In this document: positions 52,313 to 61,011 of the stretch, in pieces
Layout: each line of letters opens with the position of its first letter
Numbering within the stretch: position 1 is the first letter of the stretch
NCBI RefSeq assembly: GCF_000282195.1
Contig: NZ_AKJT01000080.1
Location: 1 to 64,000 of the forward strand
Length of the DNA: 64,000 bases
Source: Pseudomonas sp. GM18
Lineage (GTDB): Bacteria > Pseudomonadota > Gammaproteobacteria > Pseudomonadales > Pseudomonadaceae
Direction of reading: 5' to 3'
Position numbers and translations under genes: made by a program
Notes under the pieces: model-generated
Told to the model about the DNA's origin: nothing
The model's input: the letters and a program-made list of their open reading frames with translations, nothing else
The model's database searches: none

Positions 52313-52675
52313 TTACTCAGACGGCTCGACGTTATCCAGCGCCTGATTCACCGCCAGCTCACCTAGCATGACCACTTGCGCAATACCCAGCAGGGTCTTG
52401 CGATGTGAGGTCTCCAGCAATGCCGCGAAATTGTTGAGCATGAGGGTGGCCGAGCCGAGTGTTTCGCTGGCGTTGGCCAGCAGGGCTTCGGTGTTGTACT
52501 TCGGATTGGCCAAGTACATGGGCTCGGGTTCGTTGGTGGTGGCCATGATCTTGGCGGCCGGGTTGAGGTAATGGTCGAGGGCGCGTTCGGCGGCTTCGTG
52601 GAATTTTTTTGAGTCGGGGGATTCGTAGGGGGATGCCGGATCTGTGACCGGCGGATTGGGCGTTACCTTGAACAT
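52313..52675 (-). CDS. DUF6124 family protein
   Basis: A 120-residue soluble protein of the Pseudomonas DUF6124 type (MFKVTPNPPVTDPASPYESPDSKKFHEAAERALDHYL...), helical in the C-terminal half (LLANASETLGSATLMLNNFAALLETSHRKTLLGIAQVVMLGELAVNQAL). Genes of this family occur in many copies per genome in pseudomonads; function unknown. Followed by a strong terminator; monocistronic. Confidence 0.8.
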   Translation of the reverse strand: MFKVTPNPPVTDPASPYESPDSKKFHEAAERALDHYLNPAAKIMATTNEPEPMYLANPKYNTEALLANASETLGSATLMLNNFAALLETSHRKTLLGIAQVVMLGELAVNQALDNVEPSE

Positions 52676-53076
52676 AAGCTGAAAACTCCTGAATGGAGCT
52701 GCTTAACCTTCCCTACTAAAAGAAGGGTGGCAGCTGTGCGCAGGTTAGTAGACCGGGGAGTTATCAGCATTAACCGGCGCGCCGAAGCGCCCTGAGCACA
52801 GCCACCATCACGTTCAGACAGGAACATCTGATGGACAGAGCTTTGCACCTAACTGAAAAAACACCACGGGCTACTAAACCCGATCACTGGGAATCAGTGA
52901 TGCGAATCAAGTTACCGATGGGCTTCAAAGTGCACAAGCCGGCGAATTCTGTCGTACCTGTAGGCAACGACGCAAGGTGTTGTAGCCGTCGGGAAGTAAC
53001 ACTGAGTATCTTTAAACATGCTCTTCAACGTGTGAATTCAACACGTTGATATGTGCATGGTATGCGGGAGCACTAC
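52676..53076. other. Intergenic region without confident gene
   Basis: About 400 bases between the DUF6124 gene and the lipoprotein gene. A possible 72-codon reading frame at 52831 lacks a ribosome site and recognisable composition. No RNA or repeat was identified. Confidence 0.35.
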
Positions 53077-53733
53077 TCACCAACTCCCGTACGGTATTCC
53101 ATATTTCTCGATGTAGCGCTTGGAGTTTTCACTGATAGGGTAAGCGTATCGCCCTTCATTTTTGCCCTGACTTGGCCCCAACGGCTCAACTTCCGCCTGA
53201 GCACGAGCTACTTTGATTGGTTGGTGGCAGGCGTTTCTCACCCACACTTGTACGACACCACCTGGGGCTAGCCCCAGGTAAATTGATGCCATATACCGCG
53301 ATTCTTGTTCAGGGGATGCAGGACATCGTTGATTGGTCGATGACCGCATGAGTTCTCTGGCTTGATCAGGTATGTCCAACCAAACGTGATAGGTCTGGGG
53401 TTCTACGATGGATTGCCAGCGCACGTAAATGCGTTTGGGGAGGTCGGCGCCGACCACTGCTTTTGCAGCGCTGCCAACGGCATGCCAACCTCGTGCGGAC
53501 TCTTTACCGTTTTCTGGCTCCCCGCCTGCGGCTGTGCCGCCACCGGTGTGCTGAAACAGCTTGCCGTTGATGTCTTCTACGGCGCTGTCCTCGACCCACG
53601 CCTTCATATAGTAGGGTTCGGTGAACGCGAGCTCCCACCACTGGGATTTGGGGTCGTTATTGGCTGACAGCGATTCGGCTGACTGACAGCCAGCCATGAA
53701 CAACGTGCACAGCAGGGTCACGAGTACTTTCAT
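53077..53733 (-). CDS. DUF2931-type lipoprotein, probable immunity protein of the adjacent lipase effector
   Basis: A 218-residue precursor with a lipoprotein signal (MKVLVTLLCTLFMAGC, start ATG 53733), so an acylated periplasmic or outer-membrane-facing protein. The mature domain (LAFTEPYYMKAWVEDSAVEDINGKLFQ, IYVRWQSIVEPQTYHVWLDIPDQARELM) matches DUF2931 in pattern. Its start overlaps the stop of the lipase gene (TAATG), so the two are translationally coupled. Lipoproteins next to type VI lipase effectors often act as immunity proteins in the periplasm; this is the inferred role. Confidence 0.75.
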   Translation of the reverse strand: MKVLVTLLCTLFMAGCQSAESLSANNDPKSQWWELAFTEPYYMKAWVEDSAVEDINGKLFQHTGGGTAAGGEPENGKESARGWHAVGSAAKAVVGADLPKRIYVRWQSIVEPQTYHVWLDIPDQARELMRSSTNQRCPASPEQESRYMASIYLGLAPGGVVQVWVRNACHQPIKVARAQAEVEPLGPSQGKNEGRYAYPISENSKRYIEKYGIPYGSW

Positions 53734-55274
53734 TACCAAAGTGTCCAGTCAGGTACGTGAGGATGTTGCACGCGGATTGCATCCGCCGTGGGGGCATTGA
53801 TGTACACGGCGTTAATGCCATTGCCATCCCTACGGCCAAGGGGGTGGTTCCAGTTGGCGGACGTGTGAATGTACTTCAGTTTCAGCAGTTGTTCTTCTTG
53901 CGACGTGGTGCTGTAGTCACCCGCCACAAATCGGTCGCACAGAGTCTGAAGCTCGGAGGGGACGGCCAGATCTGGCGTGTCGGGAATGTCGTTGAACCGA
54001 ACGCCTTTTTCTTTCGCCAGGTGGTGCATCACTCTCAGGTACACCCTGGACAGTTGTCCGCTCACAGGGCGTTTGAGCTGCACGGCGGCATACACGCGTT
54101 TGACGCTTGGGCTGAGCCGATCTTGCGGGTTGTTTGGAATCAGGAGCGCATCGGGGGTGACGATATTCAGTATCTCCGCAGGCCAGCCGTTGGCCAACCA
54201 CTGGCTTCTCACATTCACCGCATCGCGGTAAATGGATGTGGTGACGACATCTGTATTCAGGGGCACTACGAGTGTTTGCATGGGGCAGACGAGTACACAC
54301 TCCCGGGCTTCTTCGAGGTAGCCGCCGCCGATGTCGGAATGCACGCCCGGCAGGGTAATTTCCAAGTGATCGGGTTTGATGCGACTGAGGGCAAAGTTGG
54401 CTCGGCACTCGTCACGTGCGACCAGTTGGACGACGTCAGTGAAAAAACGACGGTCAAGGTAGAGCTTAATGCCCGTTGCAACGGGACTTTTGATGTTCCC
54501 CAAATTGGACCAGCCGGCAATCGATGGCACGGTATCGAACAAGCCGATGAAGCCCATGTTTATATCGTTTTTATATTGGTCGATAAAGTTGGAGCTGAAG
54601 GCCTTGGGGAGGCTTCGTAGGACGTCGCCAAGGGGGCCCCGACTAGTGCGGACGATTTCGTTGGCGAAATGCCGAGCGGCTGCTGCGCCACGGCTGAAGC
54701 CGAATGTATCGAAAGTCAGTGAGGTGATTTCACTATCAGGGTTATCGAGTAAGACTTCATTGATACGCTGTTTGATTAGTGCGAGCGAGGACTCGACTCG
54801 TCCTGCAACGCCCGTCTCCCCGCGCCCGGTGCCGGCGCCCAATGTACTGTCTTTTTCACCGGAGCGGGTGCCGATGCCCTCGACATACACAACGCGGGAG
54901 GCCCGTTTTTGTAGGCCTTCCCCTTCGGCCTCTGGAACGGCTTCATACAGGTCGCTGAGCTTTTTCACATTGCTGACGTCGTTGCCATAACTGCTGTCCG
55001 GATCACTCATGAACGGTTTGCAACTGGCATCAATGTCATTGGGTGCGATGGGATGATGGGCACCACATAGCAGCCCAGCTGCGGCGTTATTAGCATTGTT
55101 ACCCGTACCATCGAAGAACACACCGATGCGTAAGGCGATACCTACTTTTGGTGGCGTGGGTGCGGGCTCTTTGCCGTGTTTTTCGTACTCGGCCCAGCGT
55201 TCGGCGTGGAGGTCGACGGGCTTGGCTTCTGCGTAGCGGTAGTTTTTAGGCGGGTTGGGTACGTAGCCACTCAA
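53733..55274 (-). CDS. Tle1-like type VI phospholipase effector (DUF2235 alpha/beta hydrolase)
   Basis: About 513 residues from TTG 55274 (MSGYVPNPPKNYRYAEAKPV...), with AAGGA nearby; an alternative GTG at 55322 adds 16 residues. The fold is the DUF2235 alpha/beta hydrolase used by Tle1 phospholipase effectors. It starts with RIGVFFDGTGNNANN, and Ser194 of GFSRG is the nucleophile. Asp247 (LFDTVPS) and His312 (GVHSDIGGGY) complete a credible triad. No signal peptide, as expected for type VI cargo. No VgrG or PAAR gene lies in this window, so the delivery partner is elsewhere. The overlapping lipoprotein gene is the likely immunity gene. Confidence 0.82.
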   Translation of the reverse strand: MSGYVPNPPKNYRYAEAKPVDLHAERWAEYEKHGKEPAPTPPKVGIALRIGVFFDGTGNNANNAAAGLLCGAHHPIAPNDIDASCKPFMSDPDSSYGNDVSNVKKLSDLYEAVPEAEGEGLQKRASRVVYVEGIGTRSGEKDSTLGAGTGRGETGVAGRVESSLALIKQRINEVLLDNPDSEITSLTFDTFGFSRGAAAARHFANEIVRTSRGPLGDVLRSLPKAFSSNFIDQYKNDINMGFIGLFDTVPSIAGWSNLGNIKSPVATGIKLYLDRRFFTDVVQLVARDECRANFALSRIKPDHLEITLPGVHSDIGGGYLEEARECVLVCPMQTLVVPLNTDVVTTSIYRDAVNVRSQWLANGWPAEILNIVTPDALLIPNNPQDRLSPSVKRVYAAVQLKRPVSGQLSRVYLRVMHHLAKEKGVRFNDIPDTPDLAVPSELQTLCDRFVAGDYSTTSQEEQLLKLKYIHTSANWNHPLGRRDGNGINAVYINAPTADAIRVQHPHVPDWTLW

Positions 55275-55524
55275 TCCTTGATTCCTTGTTCTGATCCTTG
55301 ATGAACGGCCGCAGGGTGACACTCAAGGTTCGGAGAGGCAATGGATGGCAATTTGATCCCGCGAGCGCGAGCGTCCATTCTTTAGCCAATATCGTTACTT
55401 AGTTGATCAAGTCGTACACTGTCCTTCTGATCCGGTGGATGCACGGTTACTTTGAACTAGTCTTGCCTCTGTCATCTACAACGGCACACTGGGTGACGAT
55501 GCGTATCACCCAGTGTGTAGGCTC
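55275..55524. other. Intergenic region upstream of the lipase effector
   Basis: About 250 AT-richer bases containing the effector promoter and the 3' end of the OprD gene. No clear terminator was found for the porin gene. Confidence 0.35.
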
Positions 55525-56856
55525 TTACAGAATGTTCAGCGGGTAGCTGATGATCACTCGATGCTCATCACTGTCCCGTTGCGTGGACACTTCAGTGCGC
55601 AACGAAGCGTGGCGCAGGGCAATGCTCAGATCTTTGAGCGGCCCTTGCTGGACCACATAACTCACGGTCAGGTTGCGCTCCCATTCGCTTTTGTCGCCCG
55701 TGGGAGTACGGATGTTCGAACCGCTTTCGTACATGCCCATGAAACTCAAACCCGGAACCCCGACCTTGGCGAAGTCATAGCCGTAGCGAACCTGCCAGGT
55801 GGTTTCGCCGGCGCGCTGGAACTTGCCGATCATCGACTCCGTCATGAAATAGGCGGTGGAGCCGTCACCCTGGTTCAGCCAGACCGCGTCGCTGTCGCCG
55901 CTGACTTGCTGCAGGCCGGCGGCGATGGTGTGGCCGTTCACCAGGTAGGTGAACTGCGCGCTGCTCAGGCGACTGTCGACTTTGCCTTTGGTGACGCCGT
56001 CGCCGTAGTAGCCAAACGTGTAGAAGTCGGGGTCATGACCGTTGGCGCCATCGGAGCGGTTGTCGAAGTGACGCAGGTCGGTGCGCAGGGTGCCGGGGCC
56101 GACCTGCCAATCGTATTTGAGGCCCAGAAAGTTCTGTTTGTAGAAGTCCTGCAGATTGCCGTAGTAGTACTGCAAGGTCAGGTCTTTGGTCGCTTTGTAG
56201 TCCACGCCACCGTAATAGAACTTGTTGACGAACTCGCCCGTCTGCGCGTTGTTTGCACCGGGAATGGACATGCCCATCTGGTTGCTTGAGCCGCGACCTT
56301 TGACATGCTCCAGCTGGCCGAGGGTGAAGGTGAAGTTCTCCAGATCCTTGGACTGGATCTGCCCGCCATTGAAGGTTTGTTGCAGCATGCGGTCGGTGGA
56401 CATTACCACCGGCAACATCGGGACCAGCGTGCCGTATTTCAGTTCAGTGTTGGAGAACTTCGCCTTGGCCGTCAGGCCCAGGCTGCCGAACTCATCCACG
56501 GCACGCCCGTCGCTGTCGGTCGGAAAGATGTTGCCGTTGAAGTTTTTGCTTTCGGGGTTGTAGTGCCGGCCCTTGCCGGAGTCCAGCCGGATACCGTACA
56601 TGCCAATGGCGTCCACGCCGAAACCGACCGTGCCCTGGGTGTAGCCGGACTGAAAGTTGGCGATGAAACCCTGGCCCCATTCCTGGGTGTAGTTGGGGTC
56701 GGCGGCGCCGCTGCGGTTGTCGGCATTACTGAAAAAGTTGCGGGCCAGCACGCTGAGCTTGCTGTCTTCTACCAGGCCTGCGGCGTAACCCTGTTGAGCG
56801 ATGATCAGGCCGCAAATGCCGGCCACTACTTTAGGTGCGCGATTGAAAAGCTCCAT
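55525..56856 (-). CDS. OprD-family outer-membrane porin
   Basis: A porin of about 443 residues. The start is probably ATG 56856 (MELFNRAPKVV), nine bases after a GGGG stretch; the upstream ATGs lack ribosome sites. Signal peptide ends AYA/AG... before LVEDSKL. OprD hallmarks are clear: LARNFFSNADNRSG, EWGQGFIANFQSGYTQGTVGFGVDAIG, YGTLVPMLPV, GRGSSNQMGMS and the C-terminal VIISYPLNIL. It lies 63 bp after the DHA2 exporter gene on the same strand and may be the third gene of the aminotransferase-exporter-porin operon. The specific substrate is unknown. Confidence 0.92.
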   Translation of the reverse strand: MELFNRAPKVVAGICGLIIAQQGYAAGLVEDSKLSVLARNFFSNADNRSGAADPNYTQEWGQGFIANFQSGYTQGTVGFGVDAIGMYGIRLDSGKGRHYNPESKNFNGNIFPTDSDGRAVDEFGSLGLTAKAKFSNTELKYGTLVPMLPVVMSTDRMLQQTFNGGQIQSKDLENFTFTLGQLEHVKGRGSSNQMGMSIPGANNAQTGEFVNKFYYGGVDYKATKDLTLQYYYGNLQDFYKQNFLGLKYDWQVGPGTLRTDLRHFDNRSDGANGHDPDFYTFGYYGDGVTKGKVDSRLSSAQFTYLVNGHTIAAGLQQVSGDSDAVWLNQGDGSTAYFMTESMIGKFQRAGETTWQVRYGYDFAKVGVPGLSFMGMYESGSNIRTPTGDKSEWERNLTVSYVVQQGPLKDLSIALRHASLRTEVSTQRDSDEHRVIISYPLNIL

Positions 56857-56919
56857 CGGAGTCATCCCCATGAGTTGTCGAATGTTGTGAGAGGCAGTCA
56901 AAAGCGGCAGTAAAGGTTT

Positions 56920-58467
56920 TTATTGTTTTTCAGGAGCAGCGGTGGCCGGCAAGACGTTCAGTCTCACGGGCGGCAAGCGGTACAGGATGAACAGTGCGAG
57001 CACGCCGATGCCGGCGCAGAGCAGCAGGCCGACGCCCACCGACTGGGCCAGTGCATCGCGGGCCAGGTTCAGCCATTGTGGGTGTTCGAGCAGTGCGGCG
57101 TCGGGGTGCAAAAGGATCTGCGGGTCGGCGTACAACGCCAGTCCGTCGGCGTGCCCTTGGGCGATAAAAAGTCGTTGCAGGTTGGCGCTGTAAAGCAGGT
57201 TGACCAGCACGCCCATCGACGCGGTTCCGAGCAATCCGCCCACCAGGCGCAGCGATTGGGTCAGCGCGGTGGCGATCCCGAGGAACTGGCGCTCGGCGAG
57301 AGTTTGAGTGAAGACTGTCAGATTCAGCAGGATGAATCCCAAGCCAAGACCCGCCAGCAGGATTAAGCCGAGCAACACATTGAAGGAGGCGCTACGTCCG
57401 GCGAGGGCCAGGCAGAAACATGCCAGCAGCAGCGCCACAAAACCGCACAGCGGTAACAGGTTTGGATTACGCAAACGGGTCACGATGCGGCTGTTGACGA
57501 TCGCCCCCAGGGTGATACTCAGCGCCAGTGGTGTAATCAACAGGCCGGCATCTTGCGGCGAGTAGCCATAGCTGCCTTGCAGCAACAGCGGCAGATAGAA
57601 CAGCAGCGAAAACATGATCGCGCCGGCCGCCATCGACAGCAGAAACAGCAGGCGCATGCTCGGTAGCCGCAGCAATGCCGAGGGCAGCAATGCATGCGTG
57701 CAGCGCTGTTCCCAAACGCACAGCGCGACAGTCGCCGCCACGCAGATCAACCCCAGCGCAGCACTCAACATCAGGCTGGAATGCCCCAGCCATTCGACGA
57801 ACAACTGCAGACTGCCCAATGCCAGGGCGATCAGCAGCGCGCCCGGCCAATCGAGGCTGATCTTTGTCAGTTGCTGCGGGCGGTAATAAGGCAGGTAGCG
57901 CCAGGCAAAAAACAGCGCCAGGCAACCCAGCGGCAGATTGAGATAGAACACCGAGCGCCAGCCAAACGCCCCCGTCAGGTAGCCACCCAGCCCGGGGCCG
58001 ATGGCGTTGACCACACTGAACAGGGCGCTGAGCAGCATCTGCCAGCGCAGGCGTTGTTTGGTGTCGGGAAACAGTTCCGGAATGCAGGCGAATGCGGTGC
58101 CGATCAGCATGCCGCCACCGACACCCTGCAAGGCGCGACCAATCACCAGCAACAGCATGTCACTGGCCAGTGCGCAGGCCAATGACGCGAGGGTGAAGAT
58201 GAGGGTGGCGGCGATCACGAAGGGCTTGCGCCCGTAGTAATCCCCCAGTCGGCCAAAGATCGGGATGGTGACGATAGACGCCAGCATGTAGCCCGTGGCG
58301 ACCCACGCGTAAAGTTCAAAGCCCTTGAGTTCGGCGACGATGCTTGGCAAGGCATTGCCGATCACCGTCTGGTCGAGTGCCGAGAGCATCAACACCAGCG
58401 AGATGCCCAGCATCGCCAGCAAGGCCTGTTTGAAACTCAGGGGAGGGTGGGTCGCCACGGCCATCAT
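56920..58467 (-). CDS. DHA2-family drug:H+ antiporter (EmrB/QacA type)
   Basis: A 515-residue, 14-helix major facilitator of the DHA2 branch. Family segments include LDQTVIGNALPSIVAEL (motif D1), GRLGDYYGRKPFVIAA, and GRALQGVGGGMLIGTAFACIPELF in helix 4-5. It exports drugs, toxic compounds or peptides by proton antiport. It starts six bases after the aminotransferase stop, so cotranscription is likely. Start is ATG 58467 or 58464 after GAGGA. Combining an exporter with an aminotransferase and porin suggests handling of an amino-acid-like compound. Confidence 0.92.
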   Translation of the reverse strand: MMAVATHPPLSFKQALLAMLGISLVLMLSALDQTVIGNALPSIVAELKGFELYAWVATGYMLASIVTIPIFGRLGDYYGRKPFVIAATLIFTLASLACALASDMLLLVIGRALQGVGGGMLIGTAFACIPELFPDTKQRLRWQMLLSALFSVVNAIGPGLGGYLTGAFGWRSVFYLNLPLGCLALFFAWRYLPYYRPQQLTKISLDWPGALLIALALGSLQLFVEWLGHSSLMLSAALGLICVAATVALCVWEQRCTHALLPSALLRLPSMRLLFLLSMAAGAIMFSLLFYLPLLLQGSYGYSPQDAGLLITPLALSITLGAIVNSRIVTRLRNPNLLPLCGFVALLLACFCLALAGRSASFNVLLGLILLAGLGLGFILLNLTVFTQTLAERQFLGIATALTQSLRLVGGLLGTASMGVLVNLLYSANLQRLFIAQGHADGLALYADPQILLHPDAALLEHPQWLNLARDALAQSVGVGLLLCAGIGVLALFILYRLPPVRLNVLPATAAPEKQ

Positions 58468-58473
58468 CGGTCC

Positions 58474-59682
58474 TCAGCTCAACGCCGCAACGGCAGCAGC
58501 AATGCGCGAGCAACCTTCATTGAGAGTCTTGATGTCGGTGGCAATCGACATCCGGAAGAACGGCGCCAGGCCATATGCGGTGCCTGCCACCACGGCCACA
58601 CCCTGGCTTTCCAGCAGGTACATGACCACGTCGTAGTCGCTGTCCAGCTGCTTGCCCTGGGCCGTGGTTCTACCGAGCAAACCTGAGCAGTTCACATAGA
58701 GGTAGAACGCCCCGTCGGGCTTGCGGCAACTCAAGCCGTCAATGGCGTTGAGCAGTTCCAGGCAGCGATCCCGGCGTTGCTGATAGACCGCCACGCTTTC
58801 CTTGACGAACGCTTGGTCGCCATTGAGCGCTTCGACAGCGGCGGCCTGGCTGACCGAACAGGCATTGCTGGTCGATTGCGATTGCAGGGTCGCCATGGCA
58901 GCGATCAGGTCGGCCGGGCCTGCGGCGTAGCCGATACGCCAGCCAGTCATGGCATAAGTCTTGGACACGCCGTTGACCACCAGGGTGCGCTCGGTCAACG
59001 CAGGTTCGATGGCGAGGATGTGCGGGTTGTCCAGTCCTTGGTAGCGGATGTGCTCGTAGATGTCGTCGGTCATCAGCAACACCTGCGGATAATCCAACAG
59101 CACATCGGCCAGGGCGCGCAGTTCGGCGGCGCTGTAGCTGGCGCCGGTCGGGTTGCTGGGCGAGTTGAGCAGCAGCCAGCGAGTGCGTTCGGTGATCGCG
59201 CCGCGCAGTTGCGCCGGGGTCAGCTTGAAGGCGTGTTCTTCCGGGCAGGCGAGGGTGACGGGTTCACCTTCGCAGGCCAGCACCATGTCGGGGTACGACA
59301 CCCAGTATGGCGCCGGAATCAACACTTCATCGCCCACGCCGAGGGTGGCGGCGAAGGCATTGAAGATCGCGCTCTTCGCACCGCTGGTGACCAGGATCTG
59401 ATTCGCACCGTAGGTCAGGCCGTTTTCTCGGGCCAGCTTGGCGACGATGGCCTGGCGCAGCTCCGGGGTGCCGGCATTTTGCGTGTAACGGGTTTCGCCG
59501 CGTTCGATGGCGGCGCTGGCCGCTTGCCGAATGTGCACCGGGGTATCGAAGTCCGGCTCGCCGACGACCAGATTGATGATGGACTTGCCTTGCCGGCGCA
59601 GTTCGTTCGCACGGTCGGATGCGGCGCTGCTGGGCGATGGTTTGATACGTTGCACACGGGCGGCGATGCGGGAGGCGGTCAC
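58474..59682 (-). CDS. Pyridoxal-phosphate aminotransferase, class I (aspartate aminotransferase-like)
   Basis: A 402-residue fold-type I PLP enzyme that transfers amino groups between an amino acid and a 2-keto acid. The catalytic Lys241 is in VNGVSKTYAMTGWRIGYAA. The PLP-binding Asn/Asp/Tyr positions (NSPSNPTG, MTDDIYEHIRY) and substrate Arg region (PDGAFYLYV) are present. Closest resemblance is to aspartate/prephenate-type aminotransferases. First gene of the minus-strand operon and divergent from the Nac-like gene; an ATA-N9-TAT site lies 87 bp upstream, so nitrogen control is plausible. Confidence 0.92.
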   Translation of the reverse strand: MTASRIAARVQRIKPSPSSAASDRANELRRQGKSIINLVVGEPDFDTPVHIRQAASAAIERGETRYTQNAGTPELRQAIVAKLARENGLTYGANQILVTSGAKSAIFNAFAATLGVGDEVLIPAPYWVSYPDMVLACEGEPVTLACPEEHAFKLTPAQLRGAITERTRWLLLNSPSNPTGASYSAAELRALADVLLDYPQVLLMTDDIYEHIRYQGLDNPHILAIEPALTERTLVVNGVSKTYAMTGWRIGYAAGPADLIAAMATLQSQSTSNACSVSQAAAVEALNGDQAFVKESVAVYQQRRDRCLELLNAIDGLSCRKPDGAFYLYVNCSGLLGRTTAQGKQLDSDYDVVMYLLESQGVAVVAGTAYGLAPFFRMSIATDIKTLNEGCSRIAAAVAALS

Positions 59683-59768
59683 GTGTCGTTCCTCGTTGAT
59701 GACGTTGACGAGGCCCTACAGTACGAGTCGCTGCCCGGGCCGCCATAAGACGAGATCGTTCTGGTCGG

Positions 59769-59783
59769 ATAGGCATCGCTTAT
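59769..59783 (+). promoter_or_regulatory. Nac-type site ATA-N9-TAT (aminotransferase side)
   Basis: ATAGGCATCGCTTAT matches the ATA-N9-TAT consensus of the Nac regulator and ends GCTTAT like the two other sites in this locus. It lies 87 bases upstream of the aminotransferase start. Confidence 0.6.
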
Positions 59784-59873
59784 GGCTGGAACTGAACAGT
59801 GCTTGCACTAATACGGTGCGCCCAGGCCTGTATGCCCGTGGCGGGTATCAACGCCGGCAGCAACGATCAAGCC

Positions 59874-59888
59874 ATAGCAAAGGCTTAT
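59874..59888 (+). promoter_or_regulatory. Nac-type site ATA-N9-TAT (nac side)
   Basis: ATAGCAAAGGCTTAT matches ATA-N9-TAT within the larger inverted repeat CCATAGCAAAGGCTTATGG. It lies 104 bases before the GTG of the Nac-like gene, consistent with autoregulation. Confidence 0.6.
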
Positions 59889-59991
59889 GGTTGAGCCTTG
59901 CCGTTCACCACGTGTGCAATGTTCGGGGCTGGCCTGGCTCTTGCTAAAGCTTGTGGGCAGCCCCCCTTTGTTGAGCAAGAGCATCGCCACC

Positions 59992-60897
59992 GTGAACCTG
60001 CGTCGTTTGAAGTATTTCGTGAAACTCGTCGATATCGGCAGCATGACCCAGGCCGCCGATGTGCTGCATGTCGCCCAACCGGCACTCAGTCAGCAACTGG
60101 CCACGCTGGAGGCGGAGTTGCAGCAACAATTGCTGATCCGCACCAAACGCGGCGTCACCCCGACCGAGGCGGGGAAGGTGCTCTATGGGCACGCGCAAAT
60201 CATTCTGCGCCAGTGCGAACAAGCTCAGAGCGACATCAACGCCACGGGGCAGGCCTTGTCCGGGCAAGTGTCGGTCGGGCTGGCGCCAGGCACCGCTGCA
60301 TCGACGCTGTCCCTGCCGCTGTTGCGCAGGGTGCGCGAGCGTCATCCGGGCATTCTGCTGTACCTCAATGAAAACTTCGGCACCACCTTGAGCGAGTTGA
60401 TCATGAATGGCCGGATGGACATGGCCGTGCTTTATGGCGGGCGTGAAGTCCATGGCTTGAGCTTCGTCTCGCTGCTGCGCGAGCACCTCTATCTGGTGAG
60501 TGCCGACCCTGCTGTCAGCGCTCTTGATGAGATCCCTCTGGCCGACCTGGCGGACATGGACATGCTCCTGCCGCGTCCCTACAACGTCATGCGTCGACTG
60601 GTGGATGAAGCCTTCCTGTGCATCGGCCTGAGTGCGCGGGTGGTGGCTGAAATCGAATCTTCGATCACCCTGACCGCTGCGGTCGCCGAGCACTTCGGTT
60701 CGACGATCCTGCCCGAGTCCTCGGCGCGGGTGATGGTCGCCGCCACCTCGATGCACATGTGTCGCATTGTCGAGCCCGAGGTCGAGGCGCCACTGGCGCT
60801 GTGTCTGTCCGGTCACTTGCCGCTGTCGGTGCCGGCCCAAGCGGTCAAGGCGATCCTGCTGGAACTGGTCGCCGAGATGCGCGGCAGCCTGATCTGA
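59992..60897 (+). CDS. nac: LysR-family nitrogen-assimilation-control (Nac-like) regulator
   Basis: A 301-residue LysR regulator starting at GTG 59992 (MNLRRLKYFVKLVDIGSMTQAA...). Its N-terminal half is strongly Nac-like: PALSQQLATLEAELQQQLLIRTKRGVTPTEAGKVLYGHAQIILRQCEQAQ and GQVSVGLAPGTAAS are hallmark Nac stretches. Nac couples sigma-70 genes to nitrogen limitation in enterics. Here it lies between the divergent aminotransferase-exporter operon and the downstream AccB/AccC/Pxp operon, and all three promoters carry the ATA-N9-TAT motif. The Shine-Dalgarno is weak. Confidence 0.85.
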   Translation: MNLRRLKYFVKLVDIGSMTQAADVLHVAQPALSQQLATLEAELQQQLLIRTKRGVTPTEAGKVLYGHAQIILRQCEQAQSDINATGQALSGQVSVGLAPGTAASTLSLPLLRRVRERHPGILLYLNENFGTTLSELIMNGRMDMAVLYGGREVHGLSFVSLLREHLYLVSADPAVSALDEIPLADLADMDMLLPRPYNVMRRLVDEAFLCIGLSARVVAEIESSITLTAAVAEHFGSTILPESSARVMVAATSMHMCRIVEPEVEAPLALCLSGHLPLSVPAQAVKAILLELVAEMRGSLI

Positions 60898-60903
60898 GTG
60901 GTC

Positions 60904-60918
60904 ATAAGGACGGCTTAT
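60904..60918 (+). promoter_or_regulatory. Nac-type site ATA-N9-TAT (biotin-enzyme operon)
   Basis: ATAAGGACGGCTTAT fits ATA-N9-TAT and ends GCTTAT like the two sites in the divergent region. It lies six bases after the nac stop and about 94 bases before the AccB-like start, as expected for activation of the downstream operon. Confidence 0.6.
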
Positions 60919-61011
60919 CACCCCAAAGCCAAAGCGTCTTGGTCGTCGTTCGGCGGGCTCGCTACATTGACCCCATCCACTTAAGACAGCTCGACAGGCA
61001 GGGGCCCACGC

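Larger units (their letters stand above)
59683..59991. other. Divergent aminotransferase/nac-like regulatory region
   Basis: 309 bases with two ATA-N9-TAT elements (59769-59783 and 59874-59888) and no coding capacity. This is the shared promoter region of both transcription units. Confidence 0.55.

Noticed and set aside
52831..53049. 72-codon plus-strand frame in the DUF6124/lipoprotein gap
   Set aside because: No convincing ribosome site or family pattern; could be real but not supported.
43027..55000. Complete genomic island with attachment-site duplication
   Set aside because: I looked by eye for a second copy of the tRNA-Pro 3' end and did not find one; no integrase gene is present.
59760..60010. 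Sigma-54 promoter upstream of the Nac-like gene
   Set aside because: Known nac genes are sigma-54 dependent, but no GG-N10-GC element with correct context was found.
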